The notes under the pieces are model-generated. The model made no database searches. It was not told the DNA's origin and was given only the letters and a program-made list of their open reading frames with translations. A DNA stretch of 64,000 bases from the NCBI RefSeq assembly GCF_019175385.1, contig NC_083348.1:49250950-49314949 (forward strand). The letters are read 5' to 3'. Within the stretch, counting starts at the first letter, position 1. Each line of letters opens with the position of its first letter. This document shows positions 55,321 through 64,000 of this stretch, piece after piece. The translations under genes and the position numbers were made by a program. This DNA is from Lycium barbarum. Its lineage: Eukaryota; Streptophyta; Magnoliopsida; Solanales; Solanaceae.

Positions 55321-56714
55321 TGTTATAGCCCGTATTTTGTATGTTCGGATAATTCGAGATAGTTGTGATAAGTTGGGGGCAAGACCATTTTCAAAAATTA
55401 TTTTAATGTACAAGTTGTTATGAATATTATTAGTATGGAAATATTGAGAAAGGCTAAGGGAAAAAAGGGAAATTCGCAAAGAGGTTCATGGTAATATTGT
55501 GGAAGGCTAGGGGTAAAATGGGAATTTCACAAAAACAACATTCAAGAAAATTCTTGAAAAAGGCCACTTTGGCCGTGTACCATAGATGGGGGCCCCACCC
55601 ATGACCATGTGCCCATATTTTATTTGAGGGACTTAATTATAAATATAAATAAGTGGTGGAGAAAATAATAAGATATAATATTCCCTCACAAGTTCATGAA
55701 ACTTCAAGAAGAAGAAAAAACAGAGAAGCATTCGGCCACCATGGCCAAAATTGAAGCCATGGAAATTGATCAAGAAAAATTATTTTCTTCTAGCTTTTCT
55801 ACTAATTGGAAGGTCCTCTTTAACGTGGAGTGATTGTTGGAGTAAGTAAAGCAATAGTTGTGCAAGTTGTGAACCTAGCCGAGAAAGAAGAGATAAGTGG
55901 AGAAAGGTATGTGTTTAATCTTCTTTTACATGTGTTATGGGTGATTTGTACATGTTGTAGTGTGTAGAAATGAATGAAAATCATGAATTTGGTTTGTTGG
56001 GGTGTTGGCCGTGTTCATGCTATGTTGTAGGAATGATGAACTAATTTTTATTTAGTATTTGATTGTTGTAGTTGTGAATTCCATGATATGAAATAAGGAT
56101 TTAATGGTTTGAAGTGAAGTTGTAATCGTTTGTGGATTACGGAAGAAGCTAATGTGATATTAGTATGGTTCCTTATAATTATAAGAATAGAGTTGCTAAT
56201 GTGTAGGTTGTAAATATAACTCATGAATTTGGAAGTGAGACAGGTGTTTGGAATATTGTAAGTTGGGTTGTTGTGTTTGAATTTGAATGAATGAAATGTG
56301 TCGTTATTATTCTTATTGAATTTGGAAGGTTTCGGACGAAGTAATATGTTGATTGGGTTGTTTGGAAAATTATGAGAATCGTTTGAAGTATTCTTGAACC
56401 ATGTTAGGATGATTTCAGATTAATACTTGGAGGTGAGATCATTGATGTTAGCTTGACTATATGTGATTGAATTGAATATGAGTGAAATGTCGTGGAATTT
56501 TGTGACGAGGGTTGTAATGTTAGAATATATTTGGATTGATTGTTGAAGTTGTTAGGGACTGCCTGGGATTGAAGAAAACCAGCATCCAGTAAAGCAGAAG
56601 AAAATAGGTTGTTGGTATTATTGTTGATAATTTGGCCGAGTTGAATTCTCGGATTTGTTGTTGATGATTTGGCCGAGTTGAATTCTCGGGGTTGTTGTAT
56701 TTATAGGGGAAATG

Positions 56715-56732
56715 CTGCCGAAATTTCGGCAG
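56715..56732. promoter_or_regulatory. CTGCCGAAATTTCGGCAG perfect palindrome (S2)
   Basis: Perfect 18-bp palindrome preceded by TTTATAGGGGAAATG. Confidence 0.8.
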
Positions 56733-57654
56733 ATTATAAGTGAATTTATTTGAGAAACTAAGGCAAGTGTGACGACAAATCTAATGATTGTGTAACCTCT
56801 TTTGAATGTAGACTAGCAAGTTGGACAAGTAAGCGTAGCTAATAGGCCGTGGAGCAGGTATGTAAGGCTTACCCTTTCTTTCTTTTGGCATGATCCTTAT
56901 GAAACGAACATATGACGTATATGTATGATTCCAAAGCAACTCCTATTCTTAAAGCCACTAGGATGGTTAATATTCTTGACCTCCATGAACCATTTCATAT
57001 GGTTGTGATACGGATCCATGATTTCCAAAGTTCTATTGGATATGTTTCCGAGTTTGTCTCTGATTCTTATTTGCCTATCGATATGAATATACGTAGTACG
57101 GTTGAGTTTGTTGCGTGATTGGATAACGAGCCAAGTATAAGAGTTCATGTCCTTAAAATGGTTCTGTAAGTATTAATGTTTCTAACTTTTGCATATAGTC
57201 TTGGATCGGGCCGAAGGTTCCTCGGCAGTAACACAATATATTTATGGATCGGGTTGCACATTCCGCAGCAATACACTGTATGATGTTCTATGAGTATGCA
57301 TGCATGAACCTGTTATATGTATATATGATATATGATGTGGGTATATTGATTTGATCCATAACGATATTCGAAAGGAACCTAACATGATAGTGGCTTTAAT
57401 TTTCCAAAAATGGCTTCTGAAATGCTTGTAGAAGGTTCTGTACTTCAAACGCTCATAACTCTCTTATACTAAGTCGGATTGACCCGAAACGTGTTTACAA
57501 TCCTTCAAGTGTCGTTTTGTGTACTTATCTATCGAGTCTTAAAAATTGATTTATGTGCATATAGTTTCTCACTACTCTGCTCGTGCATTCCTCAATATAT
57601 CCTTCACTGCGTCCCGGGCCAGGATACGTTCTCGTGCGCACTCCACTGCATTGT

Positions 57655-58020
57655 TCACCGCGTCCCTCTCACTTGCGGGCCGGGGCACGTTATATGTATA
57701 TGTACATGATGATATGATGGCACGGGGATGGCGGCCAGGATGGCATATGATTACTCCATTCACCGCGTCCCGCAATAGAGGGCCGGGGCACGTTATATGC
57801 ATATATAATACATGACATTGGCATACATGATTTCATTCACCGCGTCCCTCAATGGAGGGTCGGGGTACGTTATATGAAAATATGATACATGATGATGACA
57901 TACATGGTTTGATTCACCGCGTCCCTCACTAGAGGGTCGGGGCATGTTATATGCATACATGATATATGACTTATCGCGTCCCTCACTGGAGGGCCGGGAC
58001 ACGTTATATGCATATGTGAT
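57655..58020. repeat. S-family minisatellite, five units (S2)
   Basis: Units near 57658, 57763, 57838, 57916 and 57974 with core CCGCGTCCCTCACTAGAGGG, GGCCGGGGCACGTTATATG and TA-rich spacers of varying length. Confidence 0.85.
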
Positions 58021-58236
58021 ATATGATTCTGACATGCATGATCCGTGTTTGAAAAGTAAGCTCTTTTGGCACTCTGGATGATTCACTTATTTTCTGTATT
58101 TCTTCTGACATACGACATCGGCATGCATGATTTGTGTCTCGAAGGTAAACATTTTGGTATTCTGGATAGTGTACTTACTCTGGTACTGGTTGTTTCGGTT
58201 ATGGTTCTACCTTCTGTCTTTAATGCCTTACATACT

Positions 58237-58255
58237 CAGTACATTTTCCGTACTG
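58237..58255 (+). promoter_or_regulatory. CAGTAC/GTACTG hairpin (S2)
   Basis: CAGTAC (58237-58242), loop ATTTTCC, GTACTG (58250-58255); then GGGCTGCGTTTCATGCC. Confidence 0.7.
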
Positions 58256-58696
58256 ACCCCTTTTCTTCGGGGGCTGCGTTTCATGCCACGCATGTACACC
58301 CAGTTGAGTAAAGCACATTGCTAGAAGATGCTTCAGCTGGATTGGCAAGCTCAATTTGCCCTTGAGTGTTGCCGGTTCAGAGTATTATGCTATGATGTTT
58401 CGTTCGAAGTTAGAGACTTTGCAGACAGAGTCATGGGTATTGGTTGTCAGTTCTGTAAGCGGCTCCATCAACCGATGTGTCACTTTGTGTTATGATAAAG
58501 TTTCTATATGATTACAGATTTTGTTTGATTTGGAAGCAACGAAAAAGAATATTTCTGAAAGGTGTGCTATGCATTTCATCTTTATTTGATTTAAAAAGTC
58601 CAAAAGATTATGTACGTAATAAGAGTCCGCGGGTTCGCTCGGCTCCAAATATGGGGTCGGGTGCCCATCACACCCTAGTAAGGGTAGGGTGTGACA

Positions 58697-60009
58697 ATAG
58701 CGGCCCCTTTGCCATCGTGGCGGTGACGGGCCAGGTGTTTTCATTAACTGTGATTTAAATAAGCCCTTAGACCCTCATTATTTCCATTTCGAAATTAGAG
58801 CTTGGGGGAACAGTTCTTGGAGATATTTTTGAGACATTCTTGGAGGTAAATCTTGCCTATTCCTTTACTCTTCCTTAATAACAATCATCCTAGATTTTCC
58901 CCTTCCCTTTAATAAATACTTCATGATGGAAGTTGAAAGAGGGTTTTGATGAACTTTTCCTTCGGCTTATGTATGAGGAAATTGATGATGTCTTTGTTAG
59001 ACTTTTGACGAATCTAAGCTTATTAATCATATATCTTCCATTTCTAGTGTTGAATTTCGGAATCGAAGACTTATGGGTTTATACCCAAATTGGGGGTTTT
59101 GCTTGAAATAAGAAACTAGGCTAATCCTTGATTTAAATCAGCAATTAGTGGTTGGGTTATGATCACCTAGTGCTTAATTTGATATTTTGCTTTTGAATTT
59201 CCCGTTTTGCCCTTGTGGGCCCGTTTCCCCAATTTCTAGGACTAGAATAGAACTAATTTGAATAGTAGCGATATTAGTATCATTCTTCGTGATTTCTAAT
59301 CTAGAATTTGATTATGCTTAGACTACTTTGGTTCTAATGTTCAGCGGAAAGGAAAGTTAAAGGAGTGAGTTGTTGGTGCTGCGGTTCGACCATCTAGGTA
59401 GGTTATGGCTTACCTTTGGTGAGACTCCATATAGCGAAGCACATATTTGGATTTTATTCTCGGAGACAGCATGTGAACATTCGGGTATGAAGTAGGGTAG
59501 CCACCCTGTTATGTGTGATTTGATTGTTCTATTGTGTCGGCTTGATGCCATGATTCGTTGGTAGATATTGGATTATGTTTTATCATCTTGATTATGATAT
59601 AGTTGGCACACCCATTGTTGGTATTTGTACTTGGATATATTTTTGGCGTATCCACTATTGGTACTTGTGATTTGGTTATATTATTGGCATACCCACTGTT
59701 GGTACACTTGATTCGGATATATTGTTAGCGTACCCATTGTTGGTACTTGTGATATTGACATGATTGTTGATGTGATTCATGCATTGCACGCACTCTCATT
59801 TTCATGATACATTGTTGAGATATTGATGAAATTTGATGAAACACTTGATGAGCTGATCTCAGTTTTACTTGAGTGACGTGAGATGGCCGATGTCCGATGT
59901 TCATCTCGGAATCGTTGATTGAGTGAAATTGATACTTGATAAAACTCTTTTACTTGAATGACATGAAATGGACGATGTCCGATGATCAATTTCGGAATCG
60001 TTGTTGCTT
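58697..60009 (+). mobile_element. 3' LTR of B, second part, truncated
   Basis: Resumes with ATAGCGGCCCCTTTGCC and follows LTR G (TTAGACCCTCATTATTTCC, 44-bp minisatellite at 59600-59760, GATGGCCGATGTCCGATG units) until GGAATCGTTGTTGCTTG. It then changes abruptly to G+C-rich gag code. About 0.9 kb of the LTR end is missing. Confidence 0.88.
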
Positions 60010-60290
60010 GGCCGAGCCCAGCCCGCCGGGTCCGCGGTTGGTTCATCGTCGACCATACGCCCTCTTGGACAGACTTCCCAAGCTCCAGCGGGCTGCGGCC
60101 GAGGTAGAGGAGGGACACCTAGTTCAGCTGGTCCTCCGCACCGCCTATATGCATTGACAGGACGACAGGACCCTGAGCCTTCCGCAGATGCGGCCACAGG
60201 TACTTTTTCGGCACCTTCTATGATATGTATGTTAATTGATTCGGATTCTATCCTATCCTACGTTGCCTTTATATTGCTGATCATATTAAG
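60010..60290 (+). pseudogene. Family I gag-protease junction fragment (H)
   Basis: About 90 codons matching the end of gag and start of protease of element D: QPAGSAVGSSSTIRPLGQ, APAGCGRGRGGTPSS, RLYALTGRQDPEPSAD and an active-site region L-I-D-S-D-S-I-L-S-Y-V. The catalytic aspartate (60238-60240) remains, but the D-P-G motif has become D-S-D. The reading then departs from protease after S-Y-V-A-F. Far more G+C-rich than its surroundings. Confidence 0.82.
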
Positions 60291-60855
60291 AATTCAGAAA
60301 TTAGGATGAAAGGTAGCCATACGCACAGGTAAAAAGACGAATACTAGAGATTGAGGAGGTTAGAACTGTAAATAAAAGAAGAGATGTGTTACGTGGCGTT
60401 TCGAAAACTGCTAAGACCCCAACTCGTTCCATAATATGTGATATAAGTAGTGCGAGGGAGTGGGGGCAAAAATACTAACGCTAAGACGCTGAAATGCACT
60501 AAAGTTTCAAGGTTAAGCGTGCTAGGGTGAGAGTAATTTCATGATGAGTGACCCCCTGGGAAATATGCTGAAATTTTCACAAATGTGGGAACAAGAGACG
60601 AATGTGAAGCTAGGTAGTCCAATGTAAATTAGAGTGTGTGGAGTGGTTACAAACCCTATAAAAGTCATGTAGGCTGAGACGGACAAGACTAACGGAAGAG
60701 GAGAAAGCGTGACAGAAAGGGGACTTATTAACGTAGGGCCAACGTTCGGAGCTTACTCAATGGACTTACGACATAAAAGCGACCTAAGCGACATGTGAGA
60801 TGTCTACGAAGGAGACCTCCCCGAAGTATTATGATACACTATGAGGCCAGTTTAA
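60291..60855 (+). mobile_element. Interior of H without recognisable coding
   Basis: Stop-dense, purine-rich sequence between the gag-protease scrap and the 3' LTR. It resembles the interior of L in composition, but I cannot align the two by eye. No RT or integrase. Confidence 0.6.
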
Positions 60856-60889
60856 CATTCGAGGACGAATGTTCTAAAGGGGGGGAGAA
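60856..60889 (+). other. Palindrome and polypurine tract of H
   Basis: CATTCGAGGACGAATG (60856-60871), then AAAGGGGGGGAGAA (60876-60889) before the LTR. Confidence 0.9.
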
Positions 60890-61380
60890 TGTTATATCCC
60901 GTATTTTTGAACGTCAGATTATTTGCTGAGGTGGGACCCACACATCGAGATTTTTTTTTGGGACATCTAAAAATTCATATGAATCACATATGAGAAGTTA
61001 AACACGACTCAAGAAGGACCCTTGGGCCAAATCAAAGTGGATGTCCTCCAAACGAATATTTTTAAGAAAACGTTTTCGGGTGATCTGACTTCAAGGGGCA
61101 AAAACGGTATTATAAGTTTGGAATTTGGAAAAGTACCAAGAAATAGAAGTTGTAGATAATTGAATTAGCTTTCCAACCATAGGTCGTGGGTCCCTAGGTG
61201 ACGTCGGTACAAGGAGATATGAACGTTTTAAGGTCGAACGGTCAGTGGGCTAGGCCCAACTCGGGACCAAACCGAGTTGGCCCAAAAAAAAATCAAAACA
61301 AATAATAAGGCCCAAATTTGTGAGGCCCAACCGGCCATGGTTATGGCCCAAGCCAATATTAAGTAACATTTGGTCAATAA

Positions 61381-61401
61381 AAGGATGACTAAGTCATCCT
61401 T
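61381..61401. promoter_or_regulatory. 21-bp palindrome in U3 of H
   Basis: Perfect 10-bp arms AAGGATGACT and AGTCATCCTT around one A, just after AATAAA and before the presumed start of transcription. The centre contains a TGACTAAGTCA bZIP-like site. Confidence 0.6.
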
Positions 61402-62296
61402 ATCACAATAAGTTCTAGAGGTTTCAAGAAAAGAAGAACAAGAGAAAGAAGAGAGAAAAGCTTAAGGCCATTTCGGCCATAGAGAAAGTCCATGAGAAAA
61501 ATTGATAAAAATTCTTCAAAAATCAATCCCTACCAAGTAAAGGGTGCTTAACAAGGTGGAGTTGTTGTTGGAGCAAGAAAGATTCAAAATCATACAAGTT
61601 GCCAAGTTGTAGTCAAGTGAGAAGTTGAAGAAGAAAGGTGAGTTTTGATCTTTCTTTATGTGTTATGAATGGTTTATATGTGTTGTAGTATGTTAAAATG
61701 GATGAAATTCATGAAAGAGATAAAAATAGGGGTGTGGCCGTGAGGTATGGAACACGTATATGTGTGTAGAAATTGTGTTTTAATTAATTTATCTAGTGTT
61801 TGGTTGTTATTGTTGTGAATGATATGTGGAAAATGGAAGTTGAATAAATTTGGAGAGGTTGTAGTGTGTATGCTTGATGTTGGCCGTGTAGTTGTAGAGT
61901 AATATGGAAGAAAAGGAGTCAATTCTATTTAATATTTTGATTGTAGTTGAATTGTGGATGCTAGATTGCTAATGAATGCATAATAATCTTGTGAATTGAA
62001 GTAGGTGGAGGTTTGTTTTAGAAGTTATGTGAATTGAATGTAATGTTCTTGCATGCATGGAAGGTAATGTGGTTAGTATGATGTTGTTGGAATATAGATC
62101 ATGAGGTTGTGATTGTTTTCATTAAAGTTAGAAAGTTTTTGGAAGAAGTAGTAAGTTTATTGAATATGGAAGTTGTTAGTACTGTTGTTGTTGGAATTGT
62201 GGTTGATATTTTGGCCGGGTTTGAATTCCCGGGATTGTTGTTGATTGAAATTAGCCAAGTTGAACTTGGTGGGATGGAGTATTTATAGGGGAAGTG

Positions 62297-62314
62297 CTGC
62301 CGAAATTTCGGTAG
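62297..62314. promoter_or_regulatory. CTGCCGAAATTTCGGTAG block (H)
   Basis: One change from the perfect palindrome; preceded by TTTATAGGGGAAGTG. Confidence 0.7.
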
Positions 62315-63093
62315 CCAAATGTTTCCTTAAGAATTCAACTCTAAGTATCCTAATAAGAGTTTTGGTAAACATGACCAATTTGCAGATTTTGACGAGATTG
62401 CAACGTGAATTCGGAATAGCAAAAGAAGCGGAAAGAGGTATGTAAGGTTTCACCCTTCTTTCTATGGCATGTCTTAGACGGAATAAGTTGGGTACGCGCC
62501 TCGGGGACAACTCTCTTCCCCGGAATCCGCATCCAAAGTTTTCCACTTTTTGTTCAATAGAATTGAAATAGAAAGTGTGCAAATGATGGAAAGACCTCTT
62601 AAACCCCTAGAACTTGCATAAGTGGGACCCGATTACCCTAGGACCCTCACAAGTAATGACATGACACGTAATATATGTAAATCATATACGTCACCCCATC
62701 CGGCCCGAGGTGGGCCCGCTACTCTCGGAGTTTTCCTTACAGTCTTGCTTGACTTACTTGAAGTGAATCCAAAGGGAACCTTTGATCCCGATTTCGTTAC
62801 CAAATGATAAATACTATGACTCCTCTAACGAGGGCACTTCCATGACGATAATGATAACAATGATGTTAGATAAGAGAATATGCCTATGATACGTACTACC
62901 GGAACGACTCTATGACTAAGATGACTAAGCTAAGTATCTTATGTAAACATGAAAATGATAAACTAATTTTTGAATCTTATTTATATTTCCTAGCTATGAC
63001 TTTATTTTCTAAAAGATTTCAAAGTCTATGAACTGTCATCTATGATGCCCCGATTTCATTCTACGTTTACTTTAATATTATTCCCCGTTGGTA

Positions 63094-63130
63094 GTCTCAC
63101 CTTAAAATACTCGTTCCTTCAAGGTGAGAC
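63094..63130 (+). promoter_or_regulatory. GTCTCACCTT/AAGGTGAGAC stem-loop (H)
   Basis: Perfect 10-bp arms around a 17-base loop, same position and flanks as in L. Confidence 0.7.
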
Positions 63131-63319
63131 AAAGCGATCACGAGTATTCTATAATATAATTGGAGGTCACCGAGCTTACGTCACTCCGATGACTACATGA
63201 TTCTTCTTTGGGCTTTCCTGCGTGCCTATGAGACATATGTATATAGGATACGTAAATGCATATAAGACATGTAAATGTATGTAAGATATGTGTATATATT
63301 TTTAAAACATGCACATGAC

Positions 63320-63545
63320 GAAAGGGCTAGAGCGCTATAGACGCTGATACATGCACATGATACACGTATATGTATATGATAAAAGCACCAGAGCGCTATA
63401 GACGCTGATGTACCTACACGACACACGTATATGTATATGATAAAAGAGCTAGAGCTCTATAGACGCTGATATATGTACATGATATATGCATGTGTATACG
63501 GGGAAAATGGAGGTAAGGGCAGAGCGTTATGAACGCATATCCACC
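63320..63545. repeat. 61-bp minisatellite, about 3.5 units (H)
   Basis: Units near 63322, 63381 and 63443 with AGAGCGCTATAGACGCTGAT and a TA-rich ACACGTATATGTATATGAT spacer; a degenerate fourth unit follows. Confidence 0.85.
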
Positions 63546-63834
63546 TGATCAGTTGGCATTACATGATATGATATCGTCCCGGACGCGGGATGTGTATATT
63601 TATGGTTAAATGGATCGGCTGCCGACGCCTCGGCAATATGAGATGTCCTATTTTATATGTATATGTATATGAACAAGGAAAGATTCTTAAAGGAAAGCTA
63701 AGTACGCATAGCACCTGCCAAGGGTATATATATATACAGGTTATGTTTCTACCTCAGGACATGTGCTATTATTCTCTTATGTCGTTATTTCTGTTTTATA
63801 CTTTCCGTATGCTACTATTCATGCCTTACATACT

Positions 63835-63853
63835 CGGTACACTATTCGTACTG
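63835..63853 (+). promoter_or_regulatory. CGGTAC/GTACTG hairpin (H)
   Basis: One arm has G for A relative to the other copies; followed by GGACGCTGCGTTTCATGCC. Confidence 0.6.
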
Positions 63854-64000
63854 ACGTCCCTTCTTGTGGACGCTGCGTTTCATGCCGCGCAGGTCAGCAG
63901 ACAGGCGGATTTGATCCTTAGAAGCTCTACCAGCAGTGTTGACAGTGCTCCAGTTATTCCGGAGCCTCACTTCCTTGGTACTATTTTGTGTATATATATT

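Larger units (their letters stand above)
55321..58696 (+). mobile_element. Solo LTR S2
   Basis: Starts TGTTATAGCCCG and ends GGGTGTGACA, flanked by ATAGC. Same family as S1 (shared starts, TTTGGCCGAGTTGAATTCTC, minisatellite core, hairpin region, GTCGGGTGCCCATCA ending). It carries a perfect CTGCCGAAATTTCGGCAG (56715-56732), a local tandem duplication of the GGCCGAGTTGAATTCTCGG segment (about 56630-56690), a five-unit minisatellite (57655-58020) and the CAGTAC hairpin (58237-58255). No interior, so it is the product of LTR-LTR recombination. Confidence 0.95.
60890..64000 (+). mobile_element. 3' LTR of H, runs off the window
   Basis: Begins TGTTATATCCCG. Much of its map parallels the L LTR: GGTGGGACCCACACATC, AAGAAGGACCCTTGGGCCAA, TTTCCAACCATAGGTCGTGGG, the CTGCCG block (62297-62314), the GTCTCACCTT stem (63094-63130), CTTACGTCACTCCG, a ~61-bp minisatellite (63320-63545) and the CAGTAC-type hairpin (63835-63853). 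Its start is closer to family S. The LTR terminus is outside the window. Confidence 0.88.

Noticed and set aside
10646..58701. All three target duplications begin with AT (ATTAG, ATTCC, ATAGC)
   Set aside because: Three cases are too few to claim a target preference in A+T-rich DNA.

Overview
This window is repeat-rich nuclear DNA of a flowering plant, probably Solanaceae. The family assignment is inferred from the general look of the LTRs and is not tested. I find no host protein gene, tRNA or rRNA gene that I can support. At least 80 % of the window is LTR-retrotransposon material. Most of it is Ty3/gypsy of the chromovirus type: the integrases end in a GPY/F module and a chromodomain-like tail, probably the Tekay/Del clade. 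All coding copies are broken by stops and frameshifts.

I use working names. Family I (reads like [12 protein letters not shown] in RNase H) comprises A1 (459-3972, integrase tail plus 3' LTR), A2 (5895-10480, RNase H to 3' LTR), D (minus strand, 10481-16324, gag to pol) and a gag-protease scrap at 60010-60290. Family II (reads like QKDVPFQW) comprises C (16325-24230), E (24231-28065), truncated LTRs F and G (36747-41314) and element B (38510-60009, interrupted twice). L (43771-53064) is a non-autonomous element with ~3 kb LTRs and a 3.2 kb interior without recognisable coding, of the LARD type. S1 (10651-13213) and S2 (55321-58696) are solo LTRs of one family. H (60010-64000) ends in an LTR related to that of L and runs off the window.

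Layout: 1-5.9 kb holds a 462-bp direct repeat around A1 and a composite segment with inverted arms. 5.9-16.3 kb holds A2 abutting antisense D, with S1 inside D. 16.3-28.1 kb holds C and E sharing an LTR. 28.1-36.7 kb is an A+T-rich island with a putative long Tat/Ogre-like LTR, a possible CACTA remnant and a fold-back repeat. 36.7-60 kb is B with L in its RNase H and S2 in its 3' LTR. 60-64 kb is H.

Three insertions have exact 5-bp target duplications (ATTAG, ATTCC, ATAGC), and two of them rejoin an interrupted pol reading, so the nesting order is firm: D before S1, B before L, B before S2.

The observations most worth following are regulatory or RNA-level modules shared by otherwise different elements. 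They are a leader conserved between coding elements and the coding-less L, an 18-bp palindrome (CTGCCGAAATTTCGGCAG), a CAGTAC/GTACTG hairpin with a family-specific minisatellite upstream of it, and a TATA box set in a perfect palindrome in L. These suggest that the autonomous and non-autonomous elements share trans-acting machinery. All identities given here are by-eye estimates.
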